The position numbers and the translations under genes are program-made. Positions 59,624-64,000 of a DNA stretch of 64,000 nucleotides are shown one piece after another. The notes beneath the pieces were generated by a model. The model worked only from the letters and a program-made list of their open reading frames with translations. It was not told where the DNA came from and ran no database searches. Origin of the DNA: Clostridium sp. CAG:354_28_25 (GTDB taxonomy: Bacteria > Bacillota > Clostridia > TANB77 > CAG-508). Location: positions 45,258 to 109,257 of the forward strand of contig MNRL01000016.1 in the NCBI GenBank assembly GCA_001915925.1, in the 5' to 3' direction. Numbering within the stretch: position 1 is the first letter of the stretch; every line of letters begins with the position of its first letter.

Positions 59624-59662
59624 AAAACGGCTTACGAAAATAGATTTTAAGCCGTTTTATTT
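59624..59662 (+). terminator. terminator 1 after the Ltp-like gene
   Basis: AAAACGGCTTA and TAAGCCGTTTT form a perfect 11-bp stem with a 13-base loop, then TTTT-rich sequence. Confidence 0.75.
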
Positions 59663-59697
59663 TATTATTAGAGTAATTATATACCTTAAAAATACAA

Positions 59698-59728
59698 AAA
59701 AGAGCAGTTTTAGACTGTTCTTTTTTTA
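59698..59728 (+). terminator. terminator 2 after the Ltp-like gene
   Basis: AAAGAGCAGT and ACTGTTCTTT pair with one G-U and run into seven Ts. Confidence 0.75.
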
Positions 59729-59748
59729 TTCTTAAATGGAGGAAAAAA

Positions 59749-60606
59749 ATGGTAAGACAATTTAGACTTATTAACGAAAAAGGACAAGAATTTAGTTTAA
59801 TGGAATTACACAAGTCTTGTTTTTTATCCGAACCCGATGGTTTGGGTTATTCTTACAATACTACATACGAACAGATAGGAAATTCCTTTTTCGAAACTTT
59901 AAGAAATGTACAGCAAGGACAAATAACAGGAACAGCTAATTTTAGTTGCTACGATAATTATAAAAACTTTGTAGATTATATAGAAAGTTCTGAAAAAATA
60001 AGGTTTGGATATAAAATACCATATAAAAATCTTCCAATTAAAGAATATCTAAAAGATGTAAATATACAAAACATTGGAAAAGGTCAAATAGATGTAGATG
60101 GAATACTAAAATGTCCAGTCACATTTGATTGCTTAAGTCTGTGGTATGAAGAAAATAAAACTATATATTCTACTTCCGCACAAGCCAACGAAATTCGATG
60201 GGATTTCAAATGGGATAGTAAATTTGTAGATTATAACAATAGAACATTAGAATATATAAACCAAGGTCACGTACCAGCTCCAGTTCTAATTAAAATAAAA
60301 GGACCTATTACAAATCCTACTCTTACGCTAAAAATTGAAGGACAAGTTTGTCAGGAAATTAAAGTAAATGTAGATTTAAAAGAATATGAAACATTTGAGT
60401 ATTGCACACAAGAAAATAATTTCTATATTAGAAAAGAAAACACTGATGGCACTTATACAGATTTATTTGAATTAGACAATATAGATCCTTCCAACAATAA
60501 TGTTATTAAATTTCCAAAAGGAAAATCTTGTGAATTAATTATGTCTGCAGACAACGAAATACTGAATGCAGAAGTTAGTGTTTATGCATATTACAAGGTG
60601 GTTTAA
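59749..60606 (+). CDS. distal tail protein (Dit)
   Basis: A 285-residue protein of the siphovirus tail-component/Dit family: RQFRLINEKGQEFSLME at the start, GLGYSYNTTYEQIGNSFF and later GKGQIDVDGILKCPVTFDCLSLWY. Dit forms the ring that joins tail tube and tip. GGAGG precedes the ATG. Order (tape measure, Dit, hub) is standard apart from the Ltp-like insert. Confidence 0.85.
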   Translation: MVRQFRLINEKGQEFSLMELHKSCFLSEPDGLGYSYNTTYEQIGNSFFETLRNVQQGQITGTANFSCYDNYKNFVDYIESSEKIRFGYKIPYKNLPIKEYLKDVNIQNIGKGQIDVDGILKCPVTFDCLSLWYEENKTIYSTSAQANEIRWDFKWDSKFVDYNNRTLEYINQGHVPAPVLIKIKGPITNPTLTLKIEGQVCQEIKVNVDLKEYETFEYCTQENNFYIRKENTDGTYTDLFELDNIDPSNNNVIKFPKGKSCELIMSADNEILNAEVSVYAYYKVV

Positions 60607-60608
60607 TT

Positions 60609-62297
60609 ATGGCAAGAAGTGTAACAGTTAAATTTAATAATAAATCGTATAATGCAACATATAACGAAGCAACTGATGAATATGAAGTAGAGCTAACTGC
60701 ACCTATAACTGGTGGAATATATAATGCACAAATTTCTTGTGTAGATGCAGAAACAACAAATACAACAGATATAGATATTAGGATTTTAAAGCAAGAACAA
60801 ATTAAAATAACAACAGACGATACATATATGTATATCTTTGATTATAAAGATTTTAGTGTTAAAGATGTTGTTGAATTGTCTAATTATGAAATTAATATAG
60901 ATGAAGAAACAAATGCAAATACTACAGTAAATGTATTAAAGAAAACAACAGCTAAAGCAAACGATATAGTAATGATTAAGGAAAATGCAGATATTAAATA
61001 TTGGGGAATTATTCAAGAAATTCAAAACGAAAATGGCTCTAAATTATATCAATACACAATTAAATATATTACTAATATGTTTAATCAGAATGTCATCTTA
61101 AATCAGAATATAGTAACTACAAATGAAATAGAAGAAGGATATTATAGAATACACTCTAAGTTGAATTATGACTTTGTATTTGACGTTTTAAATGCATCGT
61201 TAGAAGCTGGAGCAAACTTGCAAATATATGAAAGCAATAACACTATGGCTCAAAAGTTCAGAATATCCAAAAGACCTGATGGAACATATAAGATAGTTAA
61301 TATTAATTCTGGAATGGCTGTTGATGTACAAGGTGCAGTGTTTGAAAATGGTACAAATGTACAAGTATGGACAGACACAGACAATCAGGCACAAAAATGG
61401 ATTTTCACCAAGAGAGATTATAACTCTTATTCAATATATTCTGCAGGAACTAATCAAGTAATCGACTTAAAAGAGGGAAATATAACAAATGGTGGAAATT
61501 TACAAATTTGGGAATATACAGAAGGCGATCAAAAGTTATGGATATTGGAGAAATTAGACGAAGAGATCATACGATATCAAGGAATTGAAGATTATATAGC
61601 AGAACAGATTAATAAGAATTTTATTAATAACGAAGACACATTAATGAATAGAGAATATTTGGAAGTAAGAGTAAAAACTCACACTAAATTGAATGTATCT
61701 GTTTCTACAATAGTAGATGTTCAAAATGATATATATAACTTACATACATTTATGACAAATTGTACTCAAAATTATAATATTACATATAACGTATTTTTAG
61801 AAAACAAAAAATTAATAATTGAAATAGAAAATAAAGAAATAAAAAAAGAATTAATTGACGTAAACGCTCAACCTATTTCTAATTATACGGAAGTTTTTGA
61901 AACAGATGTAGTATCTAAAGTAGTAGTAATAACAAAAGACGGTAGCAGATATACATTATATTTAAAAACAGACAGAACAACGACAGAAAATATGTTAGAT
62001 GAAAATAGAGCAGAAGGCAAAACAGAAGTGGTATATGCAGAAAATATTGAAGATGCAAAGCAAAAAGCTTTAGATACGTTCAAAGGAAATGCATACAATC
62101 ACAATGTTACGTTTGATTATTATGACAGAGAAATTAAAGTAGGAACACCGATAACGATTAAGACAAAAGAATCTTTGATTTATGATACATATATTTCCGC
62201 AGTTACTAAACAAAAAGGAAGCAAGTTTTATAAGTACACTTGCGGAAATATAAGAATAAGCTTTATAGATAAACTAAAAAAGGAAAGGAAAAAATAA
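60609..62297 (+). CDS. tail hub protein with inserted ricin-type beta-trefoil
   Basis: A 562-residue protein in the place of the tail-associated (Tal/hub) protein. Residues 1-170 and 325-562 look like the split hub core (ITTDDTYMYIFDYKDFSVKDVVELSNYEI; EFGT-like VGTPITIKTKESL near the end). Between them, about 174-315, is a ricin-type trefoil: GYYRIHSKLN, AQKFRISKRPDGTYKI, AVDVQGA, NVQVWTDTDNQAQKW and LQIWEYTEGDQKLW show the repeated Q-x-W pattern. This domain binds sugars in other proteins, so host-surface recognition is inferred. Confidence 0.8.
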   Translation: MARSVTVKFNNKSYNATYNEATDEYEVELTAPITGGIYNAQISCVDAETTNTTDIDIRILKQEQIKITTDDTYMYIFDYKDFSVKDVVELSNYEINIDEETNANTTVNVLKKTTAKANDIVMIKENADIKYWGIIQEIQNENGSKLYQYTIKYITNMFNQNVILNQNIVTTNEIEEGYYRIHSKLNYDFVFDVLNASLEAGANLQIYESNNTMAQKFRISKRPDGTYKIVNINSGMAVDVQGAVFENGTNVQVWTDTDNQAQKWIFTKRDYNSYSIYSAGTNQVIDLKEGNITNGGNLQIWEYTEGDQKLWILEKLDEEIIRYQGIEDYIAEQINKNFINNEDTLMNREYLEVRVKTHTKLNVSVSTIVDVQNDIYNLHTFMTNCTQNYNITYNVFLENKKLIIEIENKEIKKELIDVNAQPISNYTEVFETDVVSKVVVITKDGSRYTLYLKTDRTTTENMLDENRAEGKTEVVYAENIEDAKQKALDTFKGNAYNHNVTFDYYDREIKVGTPITIKTKESLIYDTYISAVTKQKGSKFYKYTCGNIRISFIDKLKKERKK

Positions 62298-62300
62298 GTA

Positions 62301-62939
62301 ATGTTAAAAGGACACGTTTTTAGCGAGCAGATATTTGGAAATCAAATATTTGCTCTTTTTATTAATACTTTTTTGCATGGAAGAAATGGTGTTAGCAATA
62401 ATTACAAAGAAGGAATGGTAATAACAACGACTGGAAGTAATATACATATTGCTTCTGGAGCTATCTGCATCCAAGGAAGATTCTTGGAAGAAGATTCTGG
62501 TAGAGATATTGTAGCAGATACAGATAATCAATATTGCTCTTTAGTGCTAGAAATAAATCTAGATGCTGTTAATACATCAGACAGTTTCTTACAAGCAGAC
62601 TACAAAATAATTAAAAATGCTAGCAATTATCCAACACTAACACAAAATAATATTGTAAAAAACAATGCTGGAACATATCAGTACGAATTAGCTAGATTTA
62701 GAACGTCTGCAAGTGGTATTACAGACTTTCAAGATAAAAGAACATTTTTGGATTTCGATACTATATGGGATTTTATAGAGCAAGAATGGAATGTAAAACT
62801 ATCAGAATTAGAAGAAGAATTAGCAGCAGTGGAAGATGGTAGTGCTTATTTCTTAAATTCTAGGTTAAAAATATTTCATAACCAAGCCGATGATTCTCAA
62901 GGCAAAGAAGGAGATATCGGCTTGGTTTATTTTGATTAG
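62301..62939 (+). CDS. tail tip / baseplate structural protein
   Basis: A 212-residue protein with GRNGVSNNYKEGMVITTTGSNIHIASGAICIQGRFLEE, the common N-terminal fold of Firmicute baseplate or fibre-base proteins, and a helical end (LSELEEELAAVED). It lies between the hub and the fibre-like gene and probably anchors the latter. AAAGGAAAGG lies upstream of the ATG. Confidence 0.72.
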   Translation: MLKGHVFSEQIFGNQIFALFINTFLHGRNGVSNNYKEGMVITTTGSNIHIASGAICIQGRFLEEDSGRDIVADTDNQYCSLVLEINLDAVNTSDSFLQADYKIIKNASNYPTLTQNNIVKNNAGTYQYELARFRTSASGITDFQDKRTFLDFDTIWDFIEQEWNVKLSELEEELAAVEDGSAYFLNSRLKIFHNQADDSQGKEGDIGLVYFD

Positions 62940-62948
62940 GAGGCTTAA

Positions 62949-64000
62949 ATGGCTAGAATAACGGGATATGTAACACAGCACAATGAAGCATACGAATATT
63001 ATATTGAATGGGAAGAATTTAATATCAATCAACAGGCTAATACTTCTTCTGTAAGAGCTACTTCATATATTAAATGTAATTCTCATAATTCTTGGGCAAA
63101 TAACAAGACTCAAAAGCTTTGGATTGCAGGAAGAGAATTTAGTAATACATTAAATATAAGTTTAAGTCCAGGGGCAGTTGTACAGCTTGTAAGTGCTACC
63201 GTAGATAATATTGCTCATAATTGGGATGGTAGTTTAAGTATAGAAATTGCAGCTTCTGGAGATTTACCAAGTGGTTCTGGATATGGTCCGCTTTGGGGTG
63301 AAGCGAAACAAACAGTATGGCTTACACAAATAGCAAGACAAGCTAATTTCACTTCTGTTGACATACAAAATACAACATTGGAACATTTTGATGTTTATTA
63401 TAATTTAGATAAAACAGTAGATGCAATACAATACAAAGTAAATAATGAATCTTGGCAAAATATTAATCCATATTGGGGCAACTGGAACAAAGAAGCAACT
63501 TTTGCAGTACAAGGGTTAAATCCTAATACATATTATTCTATACAATTAAAGGCTACTGTTAATGGAATAGATAGTTATTCTTCTGTATACAATGTAAGAA
63601 CGTTAGATATTGCTAGATTTACGAGCTTAAATGATTTCTTTTTTGGAGATGTTGTCAATATAACTAAGACTAATGAATCGAATTGGTGGAACTTTTTAAC
63701 TATTAAAGTTGGAGAAAATGTAATAGTAGAAAGACGAGCATTAGAAGGAAATAATTTAGTTTTTACTTTTACACAAGATGATTTAGATAAACTATACAAA
63801 GCTCTAACAAGTTTTAACAAAACAACCGTAGAATTTATATTAATAACAAATAATGAGTATCAAGATTGGACAAGCTCTAAAAAAGTACAATGTATTTTTA
63901 ATGGAAATCAAATGACAGCCCATTATTATATTCAAGATCAAACAAGAAAAAGAGCAAAAGTAATATATTACATAGCTGATGAAACACCTAAAAAGGCAGT
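62949..64000 (+). CDS. tail fibre-like structural protein (3' partial)
   Basis: Open from ATG 62949 (GGAGG in front) to the window end, 350 residues seen. The first 130 residues match the DUF859 group of siphophage structural proteins (YYIEWEEFNINQQANTSSV, then FSNTLNISLSPGAVVQL and SLSIEIAASG). Residues 140-215 look like an Fn3 domain (FTSVDIQNTTLEHFDVYY; LNPNTYYSIQLKATV). The rest is strand-rich. The end of the gene lies outside the window. Confidence 0.78.
   Translation, partial: MARITGYVTQHNEAYEYYIEWEEFNINQQANTSSVRATSYIKCNSHNSWANNKTQKLWIAGREFSNTLNISLSPGAVVQLVSATVDNIAHNWDGSLSIEIAASGDLPSGSGYGPLWGEAKQTVWLTQIARQANFTSVDIQNTTLEHFDVYYNLDKTVDAIQYKVNNESWQNINPYWGNWNKEATFAVQGLNPNTYYSIQLKATVNGIDSYSSVYNVRTLDIARFTSLNDFFFGDVVNITKTNESNWWNFLTIKVGENVIVERRALEGNNLVFTFTQDDLDKLYKALTSFNKTTVEFILITNNEYQDWTSSKKVQCIFNGNQMTAHYYIQDQTRKRAKVIYYIADETPKKA

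Noticed and set aside
61131..61554. A ricin-like toxin
   Set aside because: Only the sugar-binding trefoil is present, built into a tail protein; no N-glycosidase or other toxic domain is seen.

Overview
The window is AT-rich, low-GC Gram-positive DNA. Genes start from GGAGG-type ribosome sites, promoters are TTGACA/TATAAT, and a spo0A gene is present. Together these point to a spore-forming (or recently spore-forming) member of the Clostridia, probably an uncultured gut-type lineage. Species cannot be fixed from sequence alone.

Bases 1-33900 are chromosome. In order they hold: the end of a methionine gamma-lyase-like gene, a BaiN-type flavoprotein and a YigZ protein; spo0A; a beta-CASP-type metallohydrolase; a decayed EamA transporter; a divergent pair of unknown genes with a symmetric promoter region and higher GC; a P-type ATPase followed by a DUF4116-repeat protein, a Nudix hydrolase and a NatAB-like ABC exporter; a GntR-ABC-permease operon with a clear operator; an M14 peptidase with a frameshifted C-terminus; a Phd/ParE toxin-antitoxin pair; a DUF2975/YozG pair; ruvA and rarA; two half-size TauE/SafE genes; a double-OB SSB; a membrane GT-C-like protein with lspA and rluD; rluB; an S1 protein; a replication-relaxation-like wHTH protein facing an orphan VirD4/TraG-type ATPase; a MATE-type flippase; HU; and a tRNA cluster (Val, Asp, Phe).

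From about 33900 to the right edge lies one prophage, beside tRNA-Phe and cut by the window end. Its layout is that of a cos-type siphophage with an HK97-like head. Leftward it carries integrase, ImmA-like peptidase, a membrane protein and a CI-like repressor. Rightward it carries a Cro-like regulator, small early genes, a DnaD-type replisome organizer, a DnaB-like helicase, many small accessory genes and an ArpU/RinA-like late regulator. A control region with 11-bp phased repeats, a promoter, terminators and a tRNA-Met follows. Next come HNH, terminase, portal, protease, capsid, connectors, tail tube, a frameshifted tail chaperone, tape measure, an Ltp-like exclusion protein with its own promoter, Dit, a hub protein carrying a ricin-type trefoil, and tail-tip proteins. 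Lysis genes and the right attachment site lie beyond the window.

The most interesting items are the phased late-promoter repeats, the +1/-2-type tail-chaperone frameshift behind a perfect hairpin, the lectin-bearing hub, the repeated CTGGAGAG hairpins before the capsid gene, and the VirD4-like ATPase/wHTH pair without any relaxase. All functions are inferred by reading motifs; no database search was run.
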